Assembly (NCBI RefSeq): GCF_001718315.1
Contig: NZ_CP013363.1
Coordinates: 2,356,001 to 2,420,000 of the forward strand
DNA from: Burkholderia diffusa
GTDB taxonomy: Bacteria; Pseudomonadota; Gammaproteobacteria; Burkholderiales; Burkholderiaceae
DNA: 64,000 bases
Direction: 5' to 3'
The notes beneath the pieces were generated by a model. It had not been told where the DNA came from, ran no database searches, and saw nothing but the letters and a program-made list of their open reading frames with translations. Positions 26,052 through 33,821 of the stretch are shown piece after piece. The position numbers and the translations under genes are program-made. Position 1 is the first letter of the stretch. Each line of letters begins with the position of its first letter.

Positions 26052-26858
26052 TCAGAACGCCGGCACGATGGCACCGCCGAACTTCTGGTCGATGAACTTG
26101 CGCACGTCGTCCGATTCATAGGCCGCGACGAGCTTCTTCACCCACGGCTTGTCCTTGTCCTGCGCGCGCACCGCGATCAGGTTCGCGTACGGCCCGCGCA
26201 GATCCTCGATCGCAATCGCATCCTTCACCGGCGTGAGCCCCGCCTTCACCGCGTAGTCGGTGTTGATCGACGCGGCGTCGAGGTCGGGCAGCGCGCGCGG
26301 CAGTTGCGCGGCGTCGAGCTCGACGATCCTGATCTTCTTCGGATTCTCGGCGACGTCGAGCGGCGTCGCGTTCACGCCGTTCGTGCCCACGCCCGGCTTC
26401 AGCTTGATCACCCCGTACTTCTGCAGCAGCAGCAGCGCGCGGTTGCCGTTCGACGGATCATTCTGGATCCCGACCTTCGCGCCGGCCGGCAGGTCCTTCA
26501 GCGACTTGAGCTTCTTCGAATAGAAACCCATCGGCGCCGTGTAGGTCAGCCCGACGTTGACGATCCTGTAGCCGCGCTGCTTGATCTGGCTGTCAAGAAA
26601 CGGCTGGTGCTGGAAACCGTTCGCATCGAGGTCGCCCGCGTCGAGCGCCGCGTTCGGCTGCACGTAGTCGTTGAACTCGATGACCTTGATCGCGAGGCCT
26701 TCGCGTGCGGCGACTTTCGTCACCTCGGTCCAGATCTGCGCGTCAGGGCCGCTCATCGTGCCGATCTTCAGCGTCTGGGAGTCGGCGTGCGCGCCGGGTG
26801 CGGCAAAGGCCAGCACCGCGGCAAGCGCGCCGAGGCCGGTCAGGATCGAACGTCGCAT
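26052..26858 (-). CDS. metQ: D-methionine-type ABC transporter substrate-binding lipoprotein (MetQ/NlpA family)
   Basis: A 268-residue binding protein of the NlpA family. A signal peptide ends near residue 25 (AAPGAHADSQ), with no obvious lipobox cysteine, unlike E. coli MetQ. Signatures: LKIGTMSGPDAQIWTEVTKV, VIEFNDYVQPNAALDAGDLD, ANGFQHQPFLDSQIKQRGY and INTDYAVKAGLTP. ATG 26858 was chosen for the signal peptide. The ATPase and permease (metN, metI) are not adjacent, so this is an orphan component. Methionine is the likely ligand from family membership, not shown here. Confidence 0.87.
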   Translation of the reverse strand: MRRSILTGLGALAAVLAFAAPGAHADSQTLKIGTMSGPDAQIWTEVTKVAAREGLAIKVIEFNDYVQPNAALDAGDLDANGFQHQPFLDSQIKQRGYRIVNVGLTYTAPMGFYSKKLKSLKDLPAGAKVGIQNDPSNGNRALLLLQKYGVIKLKPGVGTNGVNATPLDVAENPKKIRIVELDAAQLPRALPDLDAASINTDYAVKAGLTPVKDAIAIEDLRGPYANLIAVRAQDKDKPWVKKLVAAYESDDVRKFIDQKFGGAIVPAF

Positions 26859-27165
26859 GGTGTCCTCTTGTCCCGTGTCGTTGTTGAAGCGCGCATCGTG
26901 GCACGGGCCCGCAACGGCACCAACCAAGCTAATTTCATGTGCATATTCCCGACCCCGATCGAACCTCAGGCGGAATCGGTATAACTCCCTGCTATACAAC
27001 CGGGCAGAATCCAGTGTCGCTTCGGCACCACAGATTCGTCATATGACAAAGCCTGTCACATTCATTACGTGGCCCGCCGATAAAGTTGCGACCGGTCCGT
27101 GAAAGCGCCCAGAGAGAGCGCCGGAACCGCAACTGGACACGCCATTTATTCGCTCGGAGAATCCT
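26859..27165. promoter_or_regulatory. Divergent metQ/porin promoter region
   Basis: A 307-bp spacer, more AT-rich than its surroundings. It includes an inverted repeat TGACA-AAGCC-TGTCA at 27044-27058. Part of it will be the porin 5' leader. Nothing coding was seen. Confidence 0.5.
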
Positions 27166-28326
27166 TTGAACAAGAAACTGTTGACCATCGCCATCCTCGC
27201 AGCAACGGCTGGCGCGGCACACGCACAAAGCAGCGTGACCCTGTATGGCGTCATCGATGCCGGTATCAGCTACGTGAACCACAGCAAGACCGCGAACGGC
27301 GGCAGCGGCAAGCTGTTCAAGTACGACGACGGCGTGGCCCAGGGCAGCCGTTGGGGCCTGCGCGGCACCGAAGACCTCGGTGGCGGCCTGAAGGCGATCT
27401 TCGTGCTCGAAAACGGCTTCAACAGCGGCAACGGCACGATCGGCCAGGGTGGCGCGATCTTCGGCCGTCAAGCGTACGTCGGCCTGAGCCAGTCGCAATA
27501 CGGCACGGTCACGTTCGGCCGCCAGTACTCGTTCTCGACCGACATCCTCGGTTCGAACTACTCGACGGGCGGCAACACGGTCGCGGGCAACTACGCGTAC
27601 CACGTGAACGACATCGACCAGCTCACGTCGAGCCGCATCAACAACTCGGTGAAGTTCCAGAGCGCGAACTACGCCGGCTTCACGTTCGGCGCGTTGTACG
27701 GCTTCTCGAACTCGACCGACTTCGCCGGCGCACCGTCGACGACGACGGGCACCACGACGACGGCCGGTTCGTCGCGCGCATACAGCTTCGGCCTGAACTA
27801 CGCGAACGGCCCGTTCGCCCTCGGCGCCGCTTACACGGACATCCGCTTCCCGAGCCAGTCGACGCCGGCATTCTCGACGTCGATCGCGAACATCGCGCTG
27901 ACGAACATCCGCGACCTGCGCACGTACGGCGTCGGTGGCCGTTACATCTTCGGCCCGGCAACGGCATGGCTGCTCTGGACGCGCACGCAGTTCACCCCGA
28001 TCGCGGCTGGCGCATCGGGCACGTTCTACAACGCGTATGAAGCAGGCGTGAAGTACGCGATCACCCCGGCCCTGTCGGCAGCAGCGGGTTACACGTACAC
28101 GAACGCAACGCAAAGCGGCAACTCGGCGCACTGGAACCAGGGCAACCTGGGCCTCGACTACGCACTGAGCAAGCGCACGGACGTGTACGGCCTGGTCGTC
28201 TACCAGAAGGCATCGGGCAACGGCGTGCAAGCGCAGATCGGCTCGAGCACGAGCTACTTCAGCACGTCGGGCAACGGTTCGTCGAACCAGCTGGCCGCTC
28301 GTGTCGGTATCCGTCACAAGTTCTAA
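27166..28326 (+). CDS. Gram-negative porin (OpcP/Omp38-like trimeric porin)
   Basis: A 386-residue outer-membrane porin of the Burkholderia/Neisseria type. A signal peptide MNKKLLTIAILAATAGAAHA precedes mature QSSVTLYGVIDAGISYVN. Further signatures are GLRGTEDLGGGLKAIFVLEN, RQAYVGLSQSQYGTVTFGRQ, and C-terminal terminal-strand phenylalanine in ARVGIRHKF, which directs BamA insertion. The start codon is TTG at 27166, five bases after CGGAGA, a notable choice for a normally abundant protein. Codon use is strongly biased, consistent with high expression. A terminator follows at 28374. Confidence 0.93.
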   Translation: MNKKLLTIAILAATAGAAHAQSSVTLYGVIDAGISYVNHSKTANGGSGKLFKYDDGVAQGSRWGLRGTEDLGGGLKAIFVLENGFNSGNGTIGQGGAIFGRQAYVGLSQSQYGTVTFGRQYSFSTDILGSNYSTGGNTVAGNYAYHVNDIDQLTSSRINNSVKFQSANYAGFTFGALYGFSNSTDFAGAPSTTTGTTTTAGSSRAYSFGLNYANGPFALGAAYTDIRFPSQSTPAFSTSIANIALTNIRDLRTYGVGGRYIFGPATAWLLWTRTQFTPIAAGASGTFYNAYEAGVKYAITPALSAAAGYTYTNATQSGNSAHWNQGNLGLDYALSKRTDVYGLVVYQKASGNGVQAQIGSSTSYFSTSGNGSSNQLAARVGIRHKF

Positions 28327-28373
28327 AGCATCCGCTTAACTTATCCGCTCATTTCGCGGAAGACGACGGCAAG

Positions 28374-28404
28374 AAGCGCCCCGCTCCACGCGGGGCGCTT
28401 TTTT
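28374..28404 (+). terminator. Rho-independent terminator after the porin
   Basis: AAGCGCCCCG/CGGGGCGCTT stem with a CTCCACG loop followed by six Ts. Confidence 0.93.
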
Positions 28405-28492
28405 ATGGGCTTTTAAGTTTCGCTTAATTCTGGGCTGAGAGGATGCTCTCACCCCCCCTGTTGGCCGCCTGAGCATCGGCGGCTTTTTTTTT
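28405..28492 (+). ncRNA. Candidate small RNA or transcription attenuator
   Basis: Between the porin terminator and the next gene lies a compact RNA-like element: hairpin TGAGAG-GATG-CTCTCA (28436-28451) extended by GGG/CCC pairing, a seven-C single-stranded run (28452-28458), and an intrinsic terminator GCCGCC/GGCGGC with nine Ts (28464-28492). No coding region explains a terminator here. It could be an independent small RNA or an attenuating leader of the gene at 28548. No promoter was identified with confidence. Confidence 0.4.
28464..28492 (+). terminator. Second intrinsic terminator downstream of the porin
   Basis: GCCGCC-TGAGCATC-GGCGGC stem-loop followed by nine Ts, 60 bp after the porin terminator and 55 bp before the next start codon. 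Confidence 0.88.
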
Positions 28493-28547
28493 GAGACCCA
28501 CTACGGCACCGCCATCAACTGCCCACAAGACAGGATCGGAGCCCAAG

Positions 28548-28808
28548 ATGATCGAAGATACCGTTTTCAGCCATCTGCATGCGATTCTGACGCGCCAGCA
28601 TTCGCTGCCGGTCCAGAGCTGTCGCGTGTCGGTCGAAATGCAGCGCCCGTGGGGCCGCCCGTACCGGCTCGTCGAATGGACGATGCATCTCGACGCGCCC
28701 GCGCGACGCCAGATCGTGCCGGCCGAATCGACCGACGAAGAGATCGCCGAGGTCGTCGCGTCGCACGTGCCGGGCCGCCTGTACGGCGACGGCCAGCTAC
28801 AGTTCTGA
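28548..28808 (+). CDS. Small hypothetical protein
   Basis: An 86-residue soluble protein starting MIEDTVFSHLHAILTRQHSL. It has VSVEMQRPWGRPYRLVEWTM and ends in GRLYGDGQLQF. No transmembrane segment, signal or known motif is visible. Codon use is like that of neighbours and the frame is uninterrupted. The RBS is weak (CAAG). It is preceded by a terminator hairpin that might attenuate its expression. Function unknown; family not recognised. Confidence 0.62.
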   Translation: MIEDTVFSHLHAILTRQHSLPVQSCRVSVEMQRPWGRPYRLVEWTMHLDAPARRQIVPAESTDEEIAEVVASHVPGRLYGDGQLQF

Positions 28809-28932
28809 CTCCCCTCGGTCACCCGCCGCGGCCCGCATCGCGGCCGGCCCGCACGCATCGTGCGGCACTCGGTCTCGTTTGACGCGGCAACGAAGTCTGC
28901 TACGCTGCGCGTTTTCGTCCACGCAACACACG

Positions 28933-29316
28933 ATGGAAAACGCATTCAACGAACGCGGCGTGATGGTCACGCGCAACGGCCTGTCGGCCGCCGGGCAGGT
29001 CTTCCCGCTGCGTGACATCCGCAACGTCGACGTCGTCAAGATCCCGAAGAATCGCCTCGTGCCGTCGCTGATCTCGCTGATCGGCGTGGCCGCCGCCATC
29101 GCCGGCGGCATCGGCGCATCGAGCGCCGCGCTGGTCGTCGGCGTGATGCTCGCCGTCGTCGGCTATCTCGCCTGGACCACGCAGGACGTCACGTACCGCC
29201 TGATGGTCGAGATGCCCGACGGCAAGCGCGAAGCGCTGTCGAGCGTCGACGCCGAATTCGTCGAGCGCGTCGCACAGGTCGTGCGCGACGCACGCACGGC
29301 GACGGCCGCCGGCTGA
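28933..29316 (+). CDS. DUF6232-like small membrane protein
   Basis: A 127-residue protein starting at ATG 28933. The N-terminal part (VMVTRNGLSAAGQVFPLRDI) and the paired hydrophobic segments at about residues 44-82 (SLISLIGVAAAIAGGIGASS, ALVVGVMLAVVGYLAW) followed by a basic/acidic C-terminal domain are typical of the DUF6232 family, which resembles PH-like domain proteins of unknown role. It has two likely membrane helices. No operon partner is evident. Confidence 0.7.
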   Translation: MENAFNERGVMVTRNGLSAAGQVFPLRDIRNVDVVKIPKNRLVPSLISLIGVAAAIAGGIGASSAALVVGVMLAVVGYLAWTTQDVTYRLMVEMPDGKREALSSVDAEFVERVAQVVRDARTATAAG

Positions 29317-29387
29317 TTTCCGCTGCGCGCGCCGACCACCTACTATTGAATGAGCGGCACGCCGCCGCGTCGTTCGAGGAGGTCGGC

Positions 29388-29615
29388 ATGAACGCCCAAT
29401 CGCTGTCCGGCATGCTGCGCGCGCAGGAACTGCTGCTCGTCTCGATGATCCGCACGCTGCCGCCCGACTCGCGCAGCGCGCTCGTCGATCTCTACGCCGA
29501 ACAACTTGCGTTCGCCGAACAAGCCGGTTTCGAAGGCCACGGCGATCGCGCAACGCACGACGCGTTCATCGCGCATGCGCGCAACCTGCTGATTCGTATC
29601 GAGTCGCTGGCCTAG
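29388..29615 (+). CDS. Small hypothetical protein
   Basis: A 75-residue soluble helical protein. ATG 29388 is preceded by GAGGAGG at good spacing, which decides the start over an in-frame ATG at 29346. The middle (AQELLLVSMIRTLPPDSRSA, LVDLYAEQLAFAEQAGF) suggests two helices. No motif recognised. Location 71 bp after the DUF6232 gene leaves open whether they are co-transcribed. Confidence 0.62.
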   Translation: MNAQSLSGMLRAQELLLVSMIRTLPPDSRSALVDLYAEQLAFAEQAGFEGHGDRATHDAFIAHARNLLIRIESLA

Positions 29616-29710
29616 GGCCGGCCTGCTTGCCTCATCTTCGCCCCCGCGCGGTTCGCCTGATCCGCGCTGACGGCGCACGTCAGAAACGCGCTGCTCTGCG
29701 ACCCAGTATC

Positions 29711-29729
29711 GCTAATAATTCTCATTTGC
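29711..29729. promoter_or_regulatory. Fur-box-like site
   Basis: GCTAATAATTCTCATTTGC matches the 19-bp Fur consensus at 13 positions. It is followed within 50 bp by the remains of a siderophore ABC ATPase gene, a type usually Fur-regulated. No intact gene is downstream on the plus strand. Confidence 0.5.
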
Positions 29730-29773
29730 ACTGGCGAAATTAGCAAATCCCTCATCGACAATGGGAGACCACC

Positions 29774-29938
29774 TGTGTGCATTGCTATCCACTGGCGCGG
29801 CACGCGGACGGCACGATCGTCGCGCACGGTACGCCGCGCGACGTGATGACGCCTGCCCATATCGCGCAGTGCTACGGATTCGCGGTGACGATGGTGGAAA
29901 CGGGTGATGGGTCGCCGCGGGTCATGGTGCCGGCGTAG
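29774..29938 (+). pseudogene. 3' remnant of a siderophore/haem ABC transporter ATPase gene (FecE/FhuC type)
   Basis: Conceptual translation of the frame ending at the TAG at 29936-29938 gives LARHADGTIVAHGTPRDVMT, PAHIAQCYGFAVTMVE and a VMVPA end. This is the conserved C-terminus of FepC/FecE/FhuC ATPases (D-G-x-I-V-A-x-G-x-P, then Y-G). The Walker and ABC-signature regions are missing, so about 80% of the gene is lost and no start codon is in frame. With the Fur-like box just upstream, it looks like the scar of an internal deletion of an iron-uptake locus. Confidence 0.72.
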
Positions 29939-29974
29939 CACTCACTTGCCGCCGCATCCGTGCGGCAACCCTGC

Positions 29975-30586
29975 TCAACGCTCGACGTCCGCGGCGCCGA
30001 ACGTCCGCATTTTCCATCCGAGCCGCACCGCAAGCATGCGCATCGTGAAGCCCGCCGCCAGCGCGACCACCGTTGCCAGCCCGGCATCGATGCCGAGATG
30101 CTGGCCCCCGACGTACAGCGTGCCCGTGAAGAACGCGACGCTCGCATACAGTTCCTCACGCAGGATCAGAGGCATCTCGTTGCACAGCAGGTCGCGCAGC
30201 ATCCCGCCGCACACGCCGGTGATCGCGCCGGCCAGCACGACGATGATCGGCGCGGCGCCTGTCGACGCGCCGATATCGCAGCCGATGATCGTAAACGCCG
30301 CAAGACCGATCGCGTCGACGGTGACGAACAGCGTCTTCATCCGCGCGACGTGCCGCGCGGCCCACGACGCGACGGTTGCCGCGACAAGCGTGATCACCAG
30401 GTATTCGGGATGCGCGATCCAGCCGAGCGGATAGTGGCCGAGCAGCACGTCGCGCACCGTGCCGCCGCCGAGCGCCGTCACCGCGCCGACGAGCGCGAGC
30501 CCGAAGCGATCCATCCCGCGCCGCATGCCCATCAGCGCGCCCGACATCGCCTCCGCGACGATCGCGATCAAATAAAGCGTATGCAT
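29975..30586 (-). CDS. TRIC-type / UPF0126 (YadS-like) membrane protein
   Basis: A 203-residue protein with six or seven hydrophobic segments. Two internally repeated halves each carry the glycine motif GGG(T/M)-x-RD: GAVTALGGGTVRDVLLGHY near residue 45 and AITGVCGGMLRDLLCNEMPL near 125. Prokaryotic homologues are trimeric cation channels of the TRIC superfamily, permeable mainly to K+. It lies 8 bp downstream of the PBP gene on the same strand, so the two may be co-transcribed, though a functional link is not evident. Confidence 0.86.
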   Translation of the reverse strand: MHTLYLIAIVAEAMSGALMGMRRGMDRFGLALVGAVTALGGGTVRDVLLGHYPLGWIAHPEYLVITLVAATVASWAARHVARMKTLFVTVDAIGLAAFTIIGCDIGASTGAAPIIVVLAGAITGVCGGMLRDLLCNEMPLILREELYASVAFFTGTLYVGGQHLGIDAGLATVVALAAGFTMRMLAVRLGWKMRTFGAADVER

Positions 30587-30594
30587 CGCGCGCC

Positions 30595-32706
30595 TCAGTC
30601 TTCGGTACGGAACAGGTCGAGCACGCGTTCGCGCTCGGCCGCATCGACGGCGGCGGGCATCGGCGCATCGGGCTTACCCTGCTCGCGCGATGCATCCCGC
30701 GAGTCGGATGCCGGCGCGCCGCCGCACGCGAAGCGGCTGCGGATGAACGGCGGCACGTCGGCCGTGCACGTGCCGCGTGTGTATTCGGCGTATACGAAGT
30801 CGCCGTCGACGAGCGCAACGTCCGGCGGCGGCATCGCGTCGACCGGCGTGCGTCCGTCGACCGCCGTCTTCATGTAGTCGAGCCAGACCGGCAGCGCGAG
30901 CGTCGCGCCGGTCGCGCGCCCCATCGGGCGCGGCGTGTCGTAGCCGAGCCACGCGACCGCGACGATGCCCGACGAGTAGCCGGCGAACCAGACATCCTTC
31001 GATCCGTTCGACGTGCCCGTCTTGCCGGCCGCGTCGTCGCGACGCAATGCGAGCGCGCCGCGCGCGGTGCCGGCCTTCACGACGTCGCGCAACATGCTGT
31101 CCATCATGAACGCATTGCGCGCCGACACGACGCGCGCGCCTTCAGGCATCGTCGCCTCGTACATCGCGCCGCCGTGACGCTGCTTCACCGACAGGATCAG
31201 GCGCGGCTCCATCCGCGTCCCGCCGTTCGCGAACACGCTGTATGCGCTTGCGAGTTCGAGCGGCGTCACCGCGCCCGCGCCGAGCGCGAGCGGCAACGAC
31301 GCCGGATTGCGCTGCGCGTCGAAACCGAAACGCACCGCGTGCTGCTGCACGTAGCGCGCGTCGGCGGCCTGCATCAGGCTGACCGCGACCAGGTTCTTCG
31401 AGCGCACGAGCCCGCGCCGCACCGGAATGAAACCCTCGTAGCGGTTGCCGAAATTGCGTGGGCGCCACGGCCGCGCGCCGGTTTCCTCATGGGTCAGCGT
31501 GCGCTGCGTATCGTCGACCAGCACGCCAGGAAAGTAGCCCTTCTCCAGCGCCGCCGAGTAGACGAACGGCTTGAAGCTCGAACCCGGCTGGCGATACGCC
31601 TGCAGCGCATGGTCGAACACGTTGCGATTGAAATCCGCGCCGCCGACGAGTGCGAGCATGTCGCCCGTCGCCGCATCCAGCGACACGAGCGCGCCCTCGA
31701 GCGCGCCGCGCGCATTGCGCTTCGCGCCCGGCTGCCGGCTCAGCGTGTGCTGGAGCGCGGCTTCGGCCGCGCGCTGGTCGCGCATCGAGATCGTCGTGGT
31801 CACGTCGAGCCCGAGCGTGTACGCGTCGTCGTGAAAGCGTTCGACCATCATCCGGCGCGCGCGCTCCGCGACGTACGGCGCCGCGATGATGCCGGGCGGC
31901 GGCGTGGTCGCCAGCGCGATCGGCATGTCGACCGCCGCGCGATAGGCCGCGTCGTCGAGCTCGCCGAGCGCATGCATGCGGCCGAGCACGTAGTTGCGCC
32001 GCGCGGTCGCGCGTGCCGGGTTGACGACCGGATTGAACGCGGACGGCGCCTTCGGCAGCCCCGCGAGCACGGCCGCTTCGCCCGCGCTCAGCGCGTCGAG
32101 CGGCTTGCCGAAATACACGTTCGCGGCGGCCGCGAAACCATACGCGCGCTCGCCGAGATAGATCTGGTTCATGTAAAGCTCGAGCAGCTTGTCCTTGCTG
32201 TACTCCCGCTCGAGCTTGATGGCCATCAGGATCTCGGCGAGCTTGCGGCTCAGCACCTTGTCGCGAGTCAGATAGAAGTTGCGCGCGACCTGCATCGTGA
32301 TCGTGCTGCCGCCCTGCCCCGGCTGCCCTGTCACGACGTTCGCGAACGTCGCGCGGGCAAGGCCGCCGATATCGATCGCGCCGTGCTGGTAGAACTTTGC
32401 GTCCTCGGCCGCGAGCAGCGCGTGCCGCATGAGTGGCGGAATCCGTTCGAGCGGCACGAATTCGCGACGCTCGACGCCGTACTCGGCCAGCAAGTCGCCG
32501 TCGCGGGAGAAAATCCGAAGCGGCAGCGCGGGACGATAGGCGGCCAGGTGTTCGACGGACGGCAACTGCGTCCAGATACGGTGGGTCGTCCATGCGCCGA
32601 TGCCCGCACACGCGAGCGTCAGGCCGAGCAGCGCGCCCGCGAGCATGCGCCACGCGCGGCGCGGCGATGCGGGAGGCGGCGGAGGGTTGGCGGTGTGGTC
32701 GGTCAT
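30595..32706 (-). CDS. Class A penicillin-binding protein (PBP1a-like transglycosylase/transpeptidase)
   Basis: A 703-residue bifunctional peptidoglycan synthase. A short cytoplasmic tail and one membrane anchor (about 23-45) precede the GT51 domain: catalytic E in LLAAEDAKFYQHGAIDIGG, then GGSTITMQVARNFYL and KLERE...KDKLLELYMNQIYLG. The transpeptidase carries SxxK in QPGSSFKPFVYSAALE, SKN in VRSKNLVAVSL and KTGTS in DDAAGKTGTSNGSKD. It is shorter than the usual Burkholderia PBP1A (about 800 residues) and lacks the OB-domain, suggesting an accessory PBP. ATG 32706 follows AAGGAG; upstream in-frame residues were excluded. Confidence 0.9.
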   Translation of the reverse strand: MTDHTANPPPPPASPRRAWRMLAGALLGLTLACAGIGAWTTHRIWTQLPSVEHLAAYRPALPLRIFSRDGDLLAEYGVERREFVPLERIPPLMRHALLAAEDAKFYQHGAIDIGGLARATFANVVTGQPGQGGSTITMQVARNFYLTRDKVLSRKLAEILMAIKLEREYSKDKLLELYMNQIYLGERAYGFAAAANVYFGKPLDALSAGEAAVLAGLPKAPSAFNPVVNPARATARRNYVLGRMHALGELDDAAYRAAVDMPIALATTPPPGIIAAPYVAERARRMMVERFHDDAYTLGLDVTTTISMRDQRAAEAALQHTLSRQPGAKRNARGALEGALVSLDAATGDMLALVGGADFNRNVFDHALQAYRQPGSSFKPFVYSAALEKGYFPGVLVDDTQRTLTHEETGARPWRPRNFGNRYEGFIPVRRGLVRSKNLVAVSLMQAADARYVQQHAVRFGFDAQRNPASLPLALGAGAVTPLELASAYSVFANGGTRMEPRLILSVKQRHGGAMYEATMPEGARVVSARNAFMMDSMLRDVVKAGTARGALALRRDDAAGKTGTSNGSKDVWFAGYSSGIVAVAWLGYDTPRPMGRATGATLALPVWLDYMKTAVDGRTPVDAMPPPDVALVDGDFVYAEYTRGTCTADVPPFIRSRFACGGAPASDSRDASREQGKPDAPMPAAVDAAERERVLDLFRTED

Positions 32707-32924
32707 GCAGGCTCCTTCTTCGATGCGGCGAACGCGGGCGCGCAACAGGCGCCCGTCGATCACGGAAGGCGCGCATTGTCGGAGGGATGGCGGGATACCG
32801 GAACATTCTTTAGGCCAAGTTTGGCTGGCTAAATTTTATTTAGGAATGGTCGCGCGGGCGGCTGTGCGGGCTATGCAGACGAACCGCGCGGCGCACGCGC
32901 TCGTTCGCCTGTACCATCGTCTGC

Positions 32925-33719
32925 ATGTTCGACACGTACCTGCGCCTGTGGGACCTCGTTCCCGACGGCGGCCCGATCCTGACCGCGAGCGGCGGCGTGC
33001 TGCCCGTCGTCTGGCACGCGCGGCCCGCGATGCTGAAGGTCGCGACCTGCGACGAAGAGCGCCGCGGCAATGCGCTGATGACCTGGTGGAACGGGGATGG
33101 CGCCGCCCGCGTGTGGCTGCACGACAGTGATGCGCTGCTGCTCGAACGCGCGCAACCGGAGCCGACGCTCATCGGCCTGTCCGCCGCGGGCCACGACGAC
33201 GATACGATCCGCATCGCATGCCGCGTAGTCGCGCGGCTGCATGCGCATCACGCACCGCAACCGCCCGAGGTCGTGCCGCTGGCCGCCTGGTTCCATGCGC
33301 TGCTGTCGCACGATATGGGCGACGACGTGCTGCGGCGGTCGGCCACGACGGCACACCGGCTGCTGGCCGCGCCGCCCGTCGACGACGTCGTACTGCACGG
33401 CGACATTCATCACGGCAACGTGCTGCACTTCGGCGATCGCGGCTGGCTGGCGATCGACCCGAAGGGTCTGCGCGGCGATCGCGCGTTCGATTACGCGAAC
33501 CTGTTCTGCAATCCCGCGCACGACATCGCCGTCGATCCGGCTCGCTTCGCGCGGCGCGTCGCGCTCGTCATCGAAGCCGCGCAACTCGACCGGCGCCGGC
33601 TGCTGCAATGGATCCTCGCCTGGGCGGGCTTGTCGGCGGTCTGGCTGATGGCGGACGACCTGCCGCCCGATACGCGGCTGCAGGTCGCAAGGCTGGCCGC
33701 CGCAGCGCTCGACGCGTAG
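32925..33719 (+). CDS. Aminoglycoside/hydroxyurea phosphotransferase-family kinase (APH(6)-like)
   Basis: A 264-residue protein kinase-like phosphotransferase of the APH_6_hur group, which includes streptomycin 6-kinases. The catalytic loop VVLHGDIHHGNVLHF (H-G-D-x-x-x-x-N) is near residues 160-175, and AIDPKGLRGDRAFDYANLF holds the metal-binding D-P-K-G. The nucleotide-binding lysine is probably K in RPAMLKVATCDEE near 40. It is a chromosomal stand-alone gene without mobile DNA. It could be an intrinsic resistance factor or a housekeeping small-molecule kinase; sequence alone cannot decide. Confidence 0.83.
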   Translation: MFDTYLRLWDLVPDGGPILTASGGVLPVVWHARPAMLKVATCDEERRGNALMTWWNGDGAARVWLHDSDALLLERAQPEPTLIGLSAAGHDDDTIRIACRVVARLHAHHAPQPPEVVPLAAWFHALLSHDMGDDVLRRSATTAHRLLAAPPVDDVVLHGDIHHGNVLHFGDRGWLAIDPKGLRGDRAFDYANLFCNPAHDIAVDPARFARRVALVIEAAQLDRRRLLQWILAWAGLSAVWLMADDLPPDTRLQVARLAAAALDA

Positions 33720-33768
33720 CGTGCGGCGACGCCCGCCACGTCGGCTGCGTCGCGCGGCGGCACCAATG

Positions 33769-33801
33769 AAAAAACCCGCCGGCATGCACCGGCGGGTTTT
33801 T
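33769..33801. terminator. Bidirectional terminator
   Basis: Perfect 13-bp stem AAAAACCCGCCGG/CCGGCGGGTTTTT with a six-base loop, between two convergent genes (kinase and ureidoglycine aminohydrolase). Confidence 0.93.
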
Positions 33802-33821
33802 GTGTCCGACGTGTGCGACGC

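Larger units (their letters stand above)
29616..29974. other. Intergenic region carrying a decayed iron-transport locus
   Basis: Outside the Fur-box-like site and the FecE-type remnant listed separately, no other feature was found. The stretch around 29700-29760 is noticeably AT-rich for this chromosome. Confidence 0.5.

Noticed and set aside
28432..28460. CTGAGA followed by an ACCC stretch, reminiscent of a TPP riboswitch
   Set aside because: The rest of the THI-box (conserved multi-stem core) is missing; only a simple hairpin and a C-run are present.
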